Shown: positions 1 to 7,522 of the stretch, one piece after another | Position numbering within the stretch: the first letter of the stretch is position 1 | Layout of the letters: the number at the start of each line of letters is the position of its first letter | DNA from: Clostridiales bacterium | GTDB taxonomy: Bacteria; Bacillota; Clostridia; Christensenellales; Borkfalkiaceae | Length of the DNA: 62,137 nt | Assembly (NCBI GenBank): GCA_015055865.1 | Contig: SVHK01000004.1 | Span: 1-62,137, forward strand | Direction: 5' to 3' | Notes under the pieces: model-generated | The model's database searches: none | What the model saw: only the letters and a program-made list of their open reading frames with translations | What the model was told of the DNA's origin: nothing | Translations under genes and position numbers: made by a program

Positions 1-434
1 TGGTCAAACTCTCCCCGAACGTAGAGAGTATCGCAACCAACGCGCGCTCGGCGGAAAACGGTGGCGCGGACGCAGTGTCGCTTATCAATACGTTGACGGG
101 TATGGCGATTGATATTGAAAGAAGAAAACCGATTATCGCCAACAATACGGGCGGTGTGTCGGGCGCAGGGGTCAAACCAATCGCGGTTAGAATGACCTAC
201 GAAGTAGCGCAAGCGGTCAAAATCCCCGTCGTTGGTATGGGCGGAATTACTTGCGCGGAAGACGCGATAGAGTTCTTAATGGCAGGCGCGACGGCGGTGC
301 AAGTCGGTACGGCGAATTTCACCGACCCTTACGTTTGTCCGAAAATAATCGACGGTTTGAACGCTTGGTGTGATAAGCATAACGTTAAAAACGTATCCGA
401 GCTTACGGGTACGCTTGAATTGAACAATAAATAA
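1..434 (+). CDS. pyrD: Dihydroorotate dehydrogenase, C-terminal part (5' end outside window)
   Basis: This is the C-terminal part of class 1 dihydroorotate dehydrogenase, which oxidises dihydroorotate to orotate in pyrimidine synthesis. The frame is open from base 3 with no start in view, and it begins with the family motif VKLSPNV. Further on are NTLTG, the FMN phosphate-binding stretch NTGGVSGAGVKP, and VVGMGGI followed by AGATAVQVGTA, the usual glycine-rich end of the barrel. pyrE follows 16 bases after the stop, so both belong to one pyrimidine operon. Whether this is the NAD-dependent type that needs PyrK cannot be told from this part. Confidence 0.94.
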   Translation, partial: VKLSPNVESIATNARSAENGGADAVSLINTLTGMAIDIERRKPIIANNTGGVSGAGVKPIAVRMTYEVAQAVKIPVVGMGGITCAEDAIEFLMAGATAVQVGTANFTDPYVCPKIIDGLNAWCDKHNVKNVSELTGTLELNNK

Positions 435-450
435 AAAGGAGTAAAGAGAA

Positions 451-1110
451 ATGTCGCTTACTTATAAGGAAGAATTTATTAAATTTATGGTAGAAAACGG
501 TGTTTTGAGATTTGGGGAATTTACCTTAAAATCTGGCAGAAAAGCTCCCTATTTCATCAATACGGGCAACTATAAAACGGGCAAACAACTTGCAAAACTC
601 GGTGAATATTACGCGACTTGTATCGTAGAAAACGGCTTGGACGCGGAAACGCTCGTCGGCCCTGCGTATAAGGGTATTCCCTTATCCGTTACGACGGCAA
701 TCGCTTTGTTTAATAAGTACGAAAAAGAATTAAACTACTGTTTCGATAGAAAAGAAGTGAAAGACCACGGCGAAGGCGGACTTTTCGTTGGTCAACAACT
801 CAAAGACGGCGAAAAAGTAATTATCATCGAAGACGTTATGACTTCCGGTAAGGCGCTCCGTGAAATTTTACCCAAACTCCAAGCGGCGGCGAACGTAGAA
901 GTTGTGGGTATGATTATTTCCGTTGACCGTATGGAAAAGGCGCTCAATAGCGAACTTTCCGCCGTCAAAGAAGCGAAAAAAGAATTTGGTATCGACGTAT
1001 ACTCTGTCGTTACGATGACCGACATTATCTCGGCGATTGAAAAGGGCGTTATCGACGGCAAAGAACATTTGGAAGCGATGTATGCATATCGTTCCCAATA
1101 CGGTGCTTAA
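451..1110 (+). CDS. pyrE: Orotate phosphoribosyltransferase
   Basis: PyrE joins orotate to PRPP to give OMP, the step after PyrD. The 219-residue length is normal. The PRPP-binding motif VIIIEDVMTSGKALRE lies at about residues 124-139, and VGPAYKGIPL at about 70 matches the family's substrate loop. The start ATG has an AAGGAG site about 10 bases upstream. It is the last recognisable gene of the pyrimidine operon in the window; a 530-base non-coding spacer follows. Confidence 0.95.
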   Translation: MSLTYKEEFIKFMVENGVLRFGEFTLKSGRKAPYFINTGNYKTGKQLAKLGEYYATCIVENGLDAETLVGPAYKGIPLSVTTAIALFNKYEKELNYCFDRKEVKDHGEGGLFVGQQLKDGEKVIIIEDVMTSGKALREILPKLQAAANVEVVGMIISVDRMEKALNSELSAVKEAKKEFGIDVYSVVTMTDIISAIEKGVIDGKEHLEAMYAYRSQYGA

Positions 1111-1159
1111 GGGCTAAATTGTATAACCGTCGCAATACTTCGTCGAGCTCCGCGCTCAC

Positions 1160-1330
1160 TTGGTCGCGTACGCCTAAGTACGCTCCCTGCGTGAGTGCTC
1201 GCTCTCCTTGTCTTGCTCGGTTCTCCAATTTAGCGACGAGCTTGGTCGCGTACGATTTAGTACGCTCCCTGCAACGTACTCGTTGCTCCTTGTCTTGCTC
1301 GTATCTAACGCCAAGCACGAGCTTGGTCGG
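1160..1330. repeat. Tandem repeat, about 82-base period, two full units plus a partial third
   Basis: Two units begin TTGGTCGCGTACG at 1160 and 1242, and a third, cut short, begins TTGGTCGG at 1323, so the period is 81-82 bases. Each full unit contains the inverted repeat GCGTAC-N6-GTACGC and a CTCCTTGTCTTGCTCG stretch. The units are diverged elsewhere. Open frames cross the array on both strands, but they have no ribosome binding site and follow the repeat period, so I treat the region as non-coding. Function unknown. Confidence 0.75.
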
Positions 1331-1365
1331 TTGACGAGTAGGCAACACCCATAGAAAGACTCGAT

Positions 1366-1408
1366 GCAACGGGACGTTGCTTAGTCGAAGAAATCCTGCA
1401 AGGATTTC
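1366..1408. repeat. Pair of short palindromes (REP-like)
   Basis: Two adjacent perfect palindromes follow the tandem repeat: GCAACG-GGA-CGTTGC at 1366-1380 and GAAATCCT-GCA-AGGATTTC at 1390-1408. They could form stem-loops in RNA on either strand. No T tract follows on the plus strand, so they are not obvious terminators for pyrE. They overlap the 3' end of the possible small minus-strand gene at 1381-1548. Confidence 0.6.
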
Positions 1409-1548
1409 CAAAACGCAGGAATAGGTTTCGGCTCGGGCAAAAATCGGACGGCGGATTTATCGGCGTCGCGTTTTGCAAGATAAATAAGCCCAGTTGCGCA
1501 AAAAAAAGCAATAAAAAACGCCAAAATCGGCAAAAAATTACGTTTCAT
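1381..1548 (-). CDS. Possible small membrane-anchored protein, 55 residues
   Basis: The frame encodes a Lys-Arg N-terminus (MKRN), one hydrophobic stretch of about 17 residues (from FLPILAFF to TGLIYLA), then a charged and proline-containing tail ending LQDFFD. This looks like a signal anchor. No good Shine-Dalgarno sequence precedes the ATG at 1548, and the last codons lie in the palindromic repeats, so it may be spurious. I do not recognise a family. It is divergent from trpS. Confidence 0.3.
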   Translation of the reverse strand: MKRNFLPILAFFIAFFCATGLIYLAKRDADKSAVRFLPEPKPIPAFWKSLQDFFD

Positions 1549-1580
1549 AAAATTATTTTGTGGAAAAACCCCGTTCTTCA

Positions 1581-1609
1581 TTTACAAAAACGGGAAAAGA
1601 TGATATAAT
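1581..1609 (+). promoter_or_regulatory. Sigma-A promoter of trpS
   Basis: A -35 box TTTACA at 1581-1586 and a -10 box TATAAT at 1604-1609 are separated by 17 bases. Transcription would start near 1616, leaving a leader of about 25 bases, too short for a T-box. An inverted repeat CCCGTT/AACGGG (1570-1594) overlaps the -35 box. Confidence 0.8.
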
Positions 1610-1640
1610 ACGTGCAAAACCTTTTAATTAAGGAGTAAAT

Positions 1641-2741
1641 ATGAAAAACATTATTCTTACGGGCGATAGACCTACGGGAAAATTGCATATCGGGCACTAC
1701 GTTGGCTCTTTAAGACGTAGAGTGGAACTGCAAAACAGCGGTAAGTTCGATAAAATCTATATTATGATAGCCGACGCGCAAGCGTTGACGGATAATTTTG
1801 ATAACCCCGACAAGGTTAGAGCGAACATCACCGAAGTTGCGCTCGATTATCTTGCTTGCGGTATCGACCCTAATAAATCGACGATTTTCGTACAATCGCA
1901 CGTTGCGGAATTGACCGAGCTTACTTTCTACTATATGAATTTGGTTACGCTTGCGAGATTGGAACGCAACCCGACGGTCAAGACGGAGATTAAGCAAAAG
2001 GGCTTTGACTCGTCTCTGCCTATGGGATTTTTAACCTATCCGGTATCGCAAACGGCGGATATTACGGCGTTTAAAGCAAATACCGTACCCGTTGGCGAAG
2101 ACCAACTCCCGATGCTTGAACAAGCGCGCGAAATCGTAAGAAGTTTCAATAATCTCTACGGCGAAACGCTCGTTGAGCCCAAAGCGGTCTTGCCTGAAAA
2201 CAAGTCCTGCTTACGTCTTCCCGGTACGGACGGTATGGCGAAAATGAGTAAATCTTTGGGGAATTGTATTTACCTTTCGGATAGCGCGGACGAAATCAAA
2301 CGGAAAGTTATGGGTATGTACACCGACCCCAACCACATTCAAGTTAGCGACCCCGGCAATACGAGCGATAACCCCACGTTCATCTATCTCGACGCGTTTG
2401 CGACCGACGAACATTTTGCAAAGTATTTGCCCGATTACGCTTGTCTTGCGGAGTTCAAAGCGCATTACGAACGCGGTGGGCTTGGGGATATGAAAGTCAA
2501 AAAATTCTTGAACTCGGTAATGCAAGAAACGTTAGAGCCTATTCGTTTGCGTAGAGAAGAATTTGCAAAAGATATTCCTGCCGTTTGGGAAATGCTCTAT
2601 CAAGGAAGCAAATCGGCGAGAAGAGTTGCGAATAAAACTCTTTGGCAAGTCAAGAGAGCAATGAAAATAGATTACTTTGCGGAAGTCAAAAAACACATAA
2701 AACAAAAGAAAAACTACGACTATTTTTCGAATAGAAAATAA
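1641..2741 (+). CDS. trpS: Tryptophanyl-tRNA synthetase
   Basis: TrpS is a class I synthetase that charges tRNA-Trp in the cytoplasm. It shows the signature HIGHYVGSL near residue 17 and KMSKSLGN near residue 200, with the TrpRS-type stretch [10 protein letters not shown] between them. The length of 366 residues is slightly above the usual 330-340, the excess being a lysine-rich tail. The start follows AAGGAG. It has its own promoter and is followed 20 bases later by an aldose epimerase gene. Confidence 0.95.
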   Translation: MKNIILTGDRPTGKLHIGHYVGSLRRRVELQNSGKFDKIYIMIADAQALTDNFDNPDKVRANITEVALDYLACGIDPNKSTIFVQSHVAELTELTFYYMNLVTLARLERNPTVKTEIKQKGFDSSLPMGFLTYPVSQTADITAFKANTVPVGEDQLPMLEQAREIVRSFNNLYGETLVEPKAVLPENKSCLRLPGTDGMAKMSKSLGNCIYLSDSADEIKRKVMGMYTDPNHIQVSDPGNTSDNPTFIYLDAFATDEHFAKYLPDYACLAEFKAHYERGGLGDMKVKKFLNSVMQETLEPIRLRREEFAKDIPAVWEMLYQGSKSARRVANKTLWQVKRAMKIDYFAEVKKHIKQKKNYDYFSNRK

Positions 2742-2761
2742 AGCAAAAAAAGGAAATAAAA

Positions 2762-3610
2762 ATGATTTATCAAATTAAAAACGAGATTTTAACGGTGGAA
2801 ATTTCTTCGTTCGGCGCGGAAATGGTTAGCGTAAAAAAGGACGGAAAAGAACGCCTTTGGCAAAACGAAAACGGCTCTTGGGACGGACACGCCCCTATCC
2901 TTTTCCCGAAATGCGGAGATTGTCGCTTTATCCTTGGCGATAAAGAATACCCGATGGGCGCGCACGGTTTTGCTTGGGTGAGCGAATTTAAACTTTTAGA
3001 GAAGGGCGAAGATTTTATTAAACTTGCGCTTTCTGCGTCGGAAGAAACGAAAAAGGTTTATCCCTACGATTTCCTTTTTATTGCGACGTTTAGCTTGGAC
3101 GGCGCTAAATTGAAAATCGATTATCAAACCGTTAACCCGTCTAACGAGCCTATTTATTTTGCTTGCGGTTCGCACGAAACGTTTGCAATCGACGGCGAAA
3201 TTGACGAGTTCGAAGCGGTATTCCCTGAAACGGAAGAATTTATTTCTTTAATTCATACGAGCGAAGCGCGTGGGCTTACGGGCGAATCGGTGGATTTCGG
3301 TACGGGCAAGAGCGTTCGTTTCCCCAAAGATTTTATGGAAGACAATACGTTGATTTTCGCAAACGTAAAATCTAAAGAAGTGGAAGTGAGAAGAATCGGT
3401 GGAGAACGCGTTTGCAAAGTTTGGTTTGACGGGTTTGATAATTTGTTGTTCTGGCATTCGGAAGGAAGCAGAATGGTTTGCGTAGAACCTTGGTTGAATT
3501 TGCCCGATTTAACGACGCAACCTATCGGGGATTTCAGACAAAAGGCAGGCGTTCAAAAACTTGAACCGAACGAAACGAAAACCTTTACGCACACGATTGA
3601 ATATAAATAG
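2762..3610 (+). CDS. Aldose 1-epimerase family protein (LacX-like)
   Basis: The 282-residue protein belongs to the galactose mutarotase fold family, subgroup similar to lactococcal LacX. Visible family features are the early pattern EISSFGAEMVSVKKDG, then PILFPKCGD, the histidine in GAHGFAW, and VEPWLNLPD near the C-terminus. Members interconvert the anomers of free sugars or sugar phosphates, but the substrate cannot be read from sequence. There is no signal peptide, so it is cytoplasmic. It lies between two tRNA synthetase genes with short gaps, so it is probably cotranscribed with them. Confidence 0.85.
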   Translation: MIYQIKNEILTVEISSFGAEMVSVKKDGKERLWQNENGSWDGHAPILFPKCGDCRFILGDKEYPMGAHGFAWVSEFKLLEKGEDFIKLALSASEETKKVYPYDFLFIATFSLDGAKLKIDYQTVNPSNEPIYFACGSHETFAIDGEIDEFEAVFPETEEFISLIHTSEARGLTGESVDFGTGKSVRFPKDFMEDNTLIFANVKSKEVEVRRIGGERVCKVWFDGFDNLLFWHSEGSRMVCVEPWLNLPDLTTQPIGDFRQKAGVQKLEPNETKTFTHTIEYK

Positions 3611-3627
3611 AAGTGGAGAAAAAATTT

Positions 3628-5058
3628 ATGGCAAAAGAAACGCAATTCGTTGAACAAATCGCGGATATTGAAAAAGACTTTCCCCAATGGTACACGGACG
3701 TCGTAATGAAGACCAAACTCGTCGATTACGGTCCGGTAAAAGGTACGATGGTTATCCGTCCTTACGGGTACGCAATTTGGGAAAATATTCAAAAGGAAAT
3801 GAACGCGCGCTTTAAGGCTCGCGGGGTAGAAAACGCATATTTCCCCTTGCTTATTCCGATGAGCTATTTTACCAAGGAAGCGGAACACGTAGAAGGGTTT
3901 GCGCCCGAACTTGCGGTAGTAACCGTCGGCGGTGGCGAAGAACTTTCCGAACCGCTTGCTATCCGTCCTACGTCGGAAACGATTATCGGGACGATGATGG
4001 CGAAATGGGTACAATCTTATCGTGATTTACCCCTTAAAATTAACCAATGGTGCAACGTAATGCGTTGGGAAAAGACGACGCGACCTTTCCTTAGAACGAG
4101 CGAATTTTTATGGCAAGAAGGCCACACCGCGCACGCAACCGCCGAAGAAGCGGAAGAAGAAACGTTCGCGATGCTCGGCGTGTATAAGGAATTTGCGGAA
4201 AACTGTCTTGCAATCCCCGTTTTAACGGGTAAAAAGACGGAAAAGGAACGTTTTGCAGGCGCAGTCGCAACCTATACGATGGAAGCGATGATGCACGACG
4301 GCAAGAGCTTGCAAGCTGGTACTTCCCATTACCTTGGTCAAAATTTCGCAAAAGCGTTCGATATTCAATACCAAAGCGTGAACGGGGTGCTTGAAACCGC
4401 GTACACGTCGTCTTGGGGCGTATCTACCCGTTTAATCGGTGCAATCGTAATGACGCACGGCGACGAAAGGGGGCTTAAACTTCCGCCCGTCGTTGCGCCT
4501 ATCCAAGTCGTTATCGTACCAATCGCGTCCAAAAAGCCCGGCGTAATCGAAGCTTGTGAGAAGTTAAAAGCCGAAATCGAAGGGGCAGGTATTAGAGTAA
4601 CGCTTGATACGTCGGATAATAGCCCCGGTTGGAAGTTCAACGAATGGGAAATGAAAGGCGTGCCTTTGCGTATAGAATTAGGGCCGAGAGATATTGAAGC
4701 TGGCAAGATGCTTTGCGCGCGTAGAGATACTTTTGAAAAACAAGAACAACCGCTTGAAAATGCGGGCGAAACGGTTAAAGAATTGCTTGCAACCATTCAA
4801 AAGGATATGCTTGAAACGGCAAGAAAACGTCGCGACGAAAGAATCGTTTACGCGGAAGATATGAAAGGTATTTTAGACGCGGTGGATAACGGTAAATTCG
4901 TTAAGGCGGGCTGGTGCGGTTGCAGAGCTTGCGAAGACAAAGTCAAGGAAGAAACGGGCGCGACGGCGCGCGTTAGAGCGGAAGGCGAAGTTGCGGAAAA
5001 ATGCGCAGTTTGCGGTGAAAAAGCGGAAAGCGTGATTATCTTCGCAAGAGCATACTAA
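3628..5058 (+). CDS. proS: Prolyl-tRNA synthetase, archaeal/eukaryotic-like type
   Basis: ProS charges tRNA-Pro. The 476-residue length and the lack of an editing insertion place it in the short type shared with archaea, eukaryotes and some Firmicutes. Class II signs include RWEKTTRPFLRTSEFLWQEGHTA split over motif 2, and GTSHYLGQNFAKAFDI. The C-terminal domain has two Cys pairs, CGCRAC near residue 430 and CAVC near 459, a likely zinc site. I chose the ATG at 3628 because GGAG lies 9 bases before it; an in-frame GTG at 3613 lacks a binding site. Confidence 0.94.
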   Translation: MAKETQFVEQIADIEKDFPQWYTDVVMKTKLVDYGPVKGTMVIRPYGYAIWENIQKEMNARFKARGVENAYFPLLIPMSYFTKEAEHVEGFAPELAVVTVGGGEELSEPLAIRPTSETIIGTMMAKWVQSYRDLPLKINQWCNVMRWEKTTRPFLRTSEFLWQEGHTAHATAEEAEEETFAMLGVYKEFAENCLAIPVLTGKKTEKERFAGAVATYTMEAMMHDGKSLQAGTSHYLGQNFAKAFDIQYQSVNGVLETAYTSSWGVSTRLIGAIVMTHGDERGLKLPPVVAPIQVVIVPIASKKPGVIEACEKLKAEIEGAGIRVTLDTSDNSPGWKFNEWEMKGVPLRIELGPRDIEAGKMLCARRDTFEKQEQPLENAGETVKELLATIQKDMLETARKRRDERIVYAEDMKGILDAVDNGKFVKAGWCGCRACEDKVKEETGATARVRAEGEVAEKCAVCGEKAESVIIFARAY

Positions 5059-5108
5059 GGAATTGAATTATCCAAGCGAAACTTAAAAACAAATTAAATT
5101 ATTATTTT

Positions 5109-5135
5109 CCCCCGACTGAACGGTCGGGGTTTTTG
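5109..5135 (+). terminator. Intrinsic terminator after proS
   Basis: A seven-base-pair stem CCCCGAC (5110-5116) / GTCGGGG (5123-5129) with a six-base loop is followed by a run of five T. It closes the trpS-epimerase-proS unit. Confidence 0.9.
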
Positions 5136-5232
5136 TTTGGCAGAAACGTTCGAAAATTGTAAAATTCTTTTTCATAGAAAAAGAAAGTTTTGTAAAAACG
5201 AGGTGGAAATACTCAAAAATCCCCCGTAGGGC

Positions 5233-5261
5233 TTGACGAATGGACGAAAAAATGGTATAGT
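5233..5261 (+). promoter_or_regulatory. Sigma-A promoter of the XRE-clp-aro operon, apparently giving a leaderless mRNA
   Basis: TTGACG at 5233-5238 and TATAGT at 5256-5261 have a 17-base spacer. The expected start point is 6-7 bases after the -10 box, at or next to the A of the ATG at 5268. No Shine-Dalgarno sequence lies between. No CtsR heptad repeat is visible around it. Confidence 0.8.
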
Positions 5262-5267
5262 AGTATT

Positions 5268-5948
5268 ATGGAAACTATTGAACTTGTAAATGAAAGAATT
5301 GCTAAAAACTTAATTTTTTATCGAAAAGCGTCGGGAATGACGCAGGCGGAAGTCGCTACGAAAATTAACTATTCGGATAAATCGGTGTCCAAATGGGAAT
5401 CGGGAAACGGCGTGCCGGATATTTATATTTTGATGCAACTGGCATCTCTTTTTAACGTGACCGTCAACGATTTAATCGGGGATACGGAAAAACCCGTGCA
5501 CGAAGAGAATAAGAAAAAACGCAATTCGTTACATACTTTGATTATGCTTTTATCAAGCGGTATCGTATGGCTCGTCGCTACGTTTTTGTTCGTAACGTCT
5601 AATTTGGTTGCGCCCGGCAAGGCTTGGTGGTTGGCGTTTTTGTTCGCCGTACCTGTCAACGCGGTCGTGTTCGTCGTATTTTCGGGAATTTGGAAATACA
5701 AATTCTTGAATTTTTGCTCGGTATCGGGCTTGATTTGGACGCTTATTTTAGCGATTTACGTGCTTTTAAAAACGTTGTTTCCCGACGAGAGTTTTTGGTT
5801 GCTGTTCGTGCTCGGCGCGCCCTTGCAAATTTTAGAAACTTTGTGGGTCTATTTTAGATATAAATTAGTGCGGTTTAAAAATTCGTCGATGGCGTTTTTA
5901 GGATTGAAAGGCAGAAAGAACGAAAGGAAAAAGAACGACGAGAATTAA
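5268..5948 (+). CDS. XRE-type regulator with C-terminal membrane domain
   Basis: Residues 6-67 form a Cro/C1-type helix-turn-helix (IAKNLIFYRKASGMTQAEVA, then KSVSKWESG and PDIYILMQLASLF). After a charged linker come about four hydrophobic segments (LIMLLSSGIVWLVATFLF, WWLAFLFAVPVNAVVFVVF, LIWTLILAIYVLL and FWLLFVLGAPLQIL), so the DNA-binding domain is tethered to the membrane. It sits 18 bases before mcsA, exactly where ctsR is found in many Firmicutes, but has no similarity to CtsR. The mRNA appears to begin at the start codon. A role in controlling the clp genes is an inference from position. Confidence 0.85.
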   Translation: METIELVNERIAKNLIFYRKASGMTQAEVATKINYSDKSVSKWESGNGVPDIYILMQLASLFNVTVNDLIGDTEKPVHEENKKKRNSLHTLIMLLSSGIVWLVATFLFVTSNLVAPGKAWWLAFLFAVPVNAVVFVVFSGIWKYKFLNFCSVSGLIWTLILAIYVLLKTLFPDESFWLLFVLGAPLQILETLWVYFRYKLVRFKNSSMAFLGLKGRKNERKKNDEN

Positions 5949-5966
5949 AAGAAAAGGAGTATAACC

Positions 5967-6449
5967 GTGATAACCACGAGAGAACTTTGCTGTTATTGTG
6001 AAAAACGTTCCGCAACCAAAGCGTACGAAGAAGTACGGGGCGGAAAGACGCAAACGAATTATTATTGTTTGCGTTGTTTCGAACGCTTATTTTTGGCGCA
6101 GGACGAAAGTTTTTTCGACGGTTTGGATAAACCTACGACGAACGGGGTTTGTTTGGATTGCGGACTTACCGTCCAAGAGTTTTTAAAAACGGGTTTGGTG
6201 GGTTGCGCGAACTGTTATCGGTATTTAAAAAAGGAAATTTACCCGTCCATTTTGAAAATGCAAGGGGATAGAGCGCATTGCGGAAAAGGTTCTCAGCTCA
6301 TTGAAGAGAGAGAAAGATTGGTGGAAAAACGCAACGAAGCGAAACGGCTCGTGGACGTTTATCTTGCCGAACGCAATTACGACGGCGCGCAAGAACAAAT
6401 GAGCGAACTCAAACGCTTGAATGCTTTGTTGTACGGCGAGGGGGTGTAA
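5967..6449 (+). CDS. mcsA: McsA, zinc-finger activator of the arginine kinase McsB
   Basis: McsA binds zinc and activates McsB in the protein arginine phosphorylation system that marks proteins for ClpCP. The 160-residue protein has Cys pairs CCYC near residue 8, CLRC near 34, CLDC near 58 and CANC near 75, then a C-terminal UVR-type helical hairpin (KRLVDVYLAERNYDGAQEQM). The start is a GTG preceded by AAAGGAG. mcsB begins three bases after its stop. Confidence 0.9.
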   Translation: MITTRELCCYCEKRSATKAYEEVRGGKTQTNYYCLRCFERLFLAQDESFFDGLDKPTTNGVCLDCGLTVQEFLKTGLVGCANCYRYLKKEIYPSILKMQGDRAHCGKGSQLIEERERLVEKRNEAKRLVDVYLAERNYDGAQEQMSELKRLNALLYGEGV

Positions 6450-6452
6450 GAA

Positions 6453-7493
6453 ATGAAAGACCACCTTTTAACGACGGTTACATCTACCCGTATCCGCTTG
6501 GCGCGGAACGTTGCAAAATACCCGTTTCCGAAAAAATTGAAAAAGGCGCAAGCGGACGAAATTATTTCCGCCGTCGGTTCGGCGCTTTCGGGTTTGGACG
6601 ATTTTACGCGTTACGATATGAATAAAATGAGCGACGGGGACGCGGTGCTTTTACAAGAACGGCATTTAATCAGTCCTGCGCTCGTTCGCAATAAACTGTT
6701 CGGCACGGCGTTTATTTCAACGGATACCGACGAGAAGAAAAAAATTGAAAAGAATATTTCCGTAATGGTCAACGAAGAGGACCATTTGCGCGAGCAATCG
6801 ATTATTCGTGGGTTTGAACTGGGTAGGGCTTACGAGCAAATCGCGGTCGTGGACGAGCAACTTTCCAACTATTTGGAGTTTGCCTACGATGAAAAACTCG
6901 GTTATTTGACGGCTTGTCCGAGTAATTTGGGGACGGGTATGCGTGCGTCGGTGATGATGTTTTTGCCTGCGCTTACCCATTACAAAAAAATCGATGAACT
7001 GATAACCGGCTTAAAGGCAGGGGGAATGACGGTACGCGGTGTGTTTGGCGAAGGCTCGTTGGCAGAAGGGTTCGTATATCAAGTGAGTAACGAACGGACG
7101 CTCGGCGTGTCCGAAGAAGAGATTTTAGAGCAGACTTCGGAAGTGGCGATGCACCTTTGCGAGATGGAGTTGCGAAACCGTGAAAAGATGCGCGACGAAG
7201 CGGGGGTACGCCTGAAAGACGAGTGCTTTAGAGCGTACGGAGTTTTGACCAATTCGGCGTTGTTGTCGCAAAAAGAATTTACCGAAAAAATGGCGAAAAT
7301 CAAGCTCGGTATCGCGCTTGGGTATTTGAAAACCAACGATATGTGGGAAATTAACCGATTTATTGAAGATATGCGACCGGCGTCGTTTACGTTGAAAAAT
7401 TGCAAGACGGGCGCAAGTGAAGAAGAAATAGAGTTTCTTCGCGCGAGCGTTACTCATCAGGTATTGCCCGAGCTTGCGGAGTGTGTGTATTAA
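6453..7493 (+). CDS. mcsB: Protein arginine kinase McsB
   Basis: McsB phosphorylates arginine residues, tagging proteins for degradation by ClpCP. The 346-residue sequence shows the guanido-kinase pattern TSTRIRLARN at about residue 10, NEEDHLR near 108, and CPSNLGTGMRASV near 154, which carries the active-site Cys. All catalytic elements look intact. It lies between mcsA and clpC, the standard order. The promoter is shared with the upstream XRE gene. Confidence 0.95.
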   Translation: MKDHLLTTVTSTRIRLARNVAKYPFPKKLKKAQADEIISAVGSALSGLDDFTRYDMNKMSDGDAVLLQERHLISPALVRNKLFGTAFISTDTDEKKKIEKNISVMVNEEDHLREQSIIRGFELGRAYEQIAVVDEQLSNYLEFAYDEKLGYLTACPSNLGTGMRASVMMFLPALTHYKKIDELITGLKAGGMTVRGVFGEGSLAEGFVYQVSNERTLGVSEEEILEQTSEVAMHLCEMELRNREKMRDEAGVRLKDECFRAYGVLTNSALLSQKEFTEKMAKIKLGIALGYLKTNDMWEINRFIEDMRPASFTLKNCKTGASEEEIEFLRASVTHQVLPELAECVY

Positions 7494-7522
7494 TTGGAAA
7501 AGTGAAGTCAAGGGGCTAAATT

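Noticed and set aside
1160-1330. CRISPR array
   Set aside because: Units of about 82 bases that are diverged, with no short identical repeats and unique spacers and no cas genes.
1049-1411. Open frame on the minus strand across the tandem repeat and the end of pyrE
   Set aside because: Its repeats follow the 82-base DNA unit, it overlaps the pyrE end and has no start signal; better explained as a repeat shadow.
1555-1567. A DnaA box-like TGTGGAAAA before trpS
   Set aside because: Single, with a mismatch, far from dnaA; no cluster nearby.
1610-1640. A T-box riboswitch before trpS
   Set aside because: The leader is about 25 bases, far too short. The asnS leader (about 64 bases) fails the same test, and proS directly follows its upstream gene.
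5059-5267. CtsR operator before the clp operon
   Set aside because: No heptad direct repeat of the GGTCAAA type is visible in the spacer.
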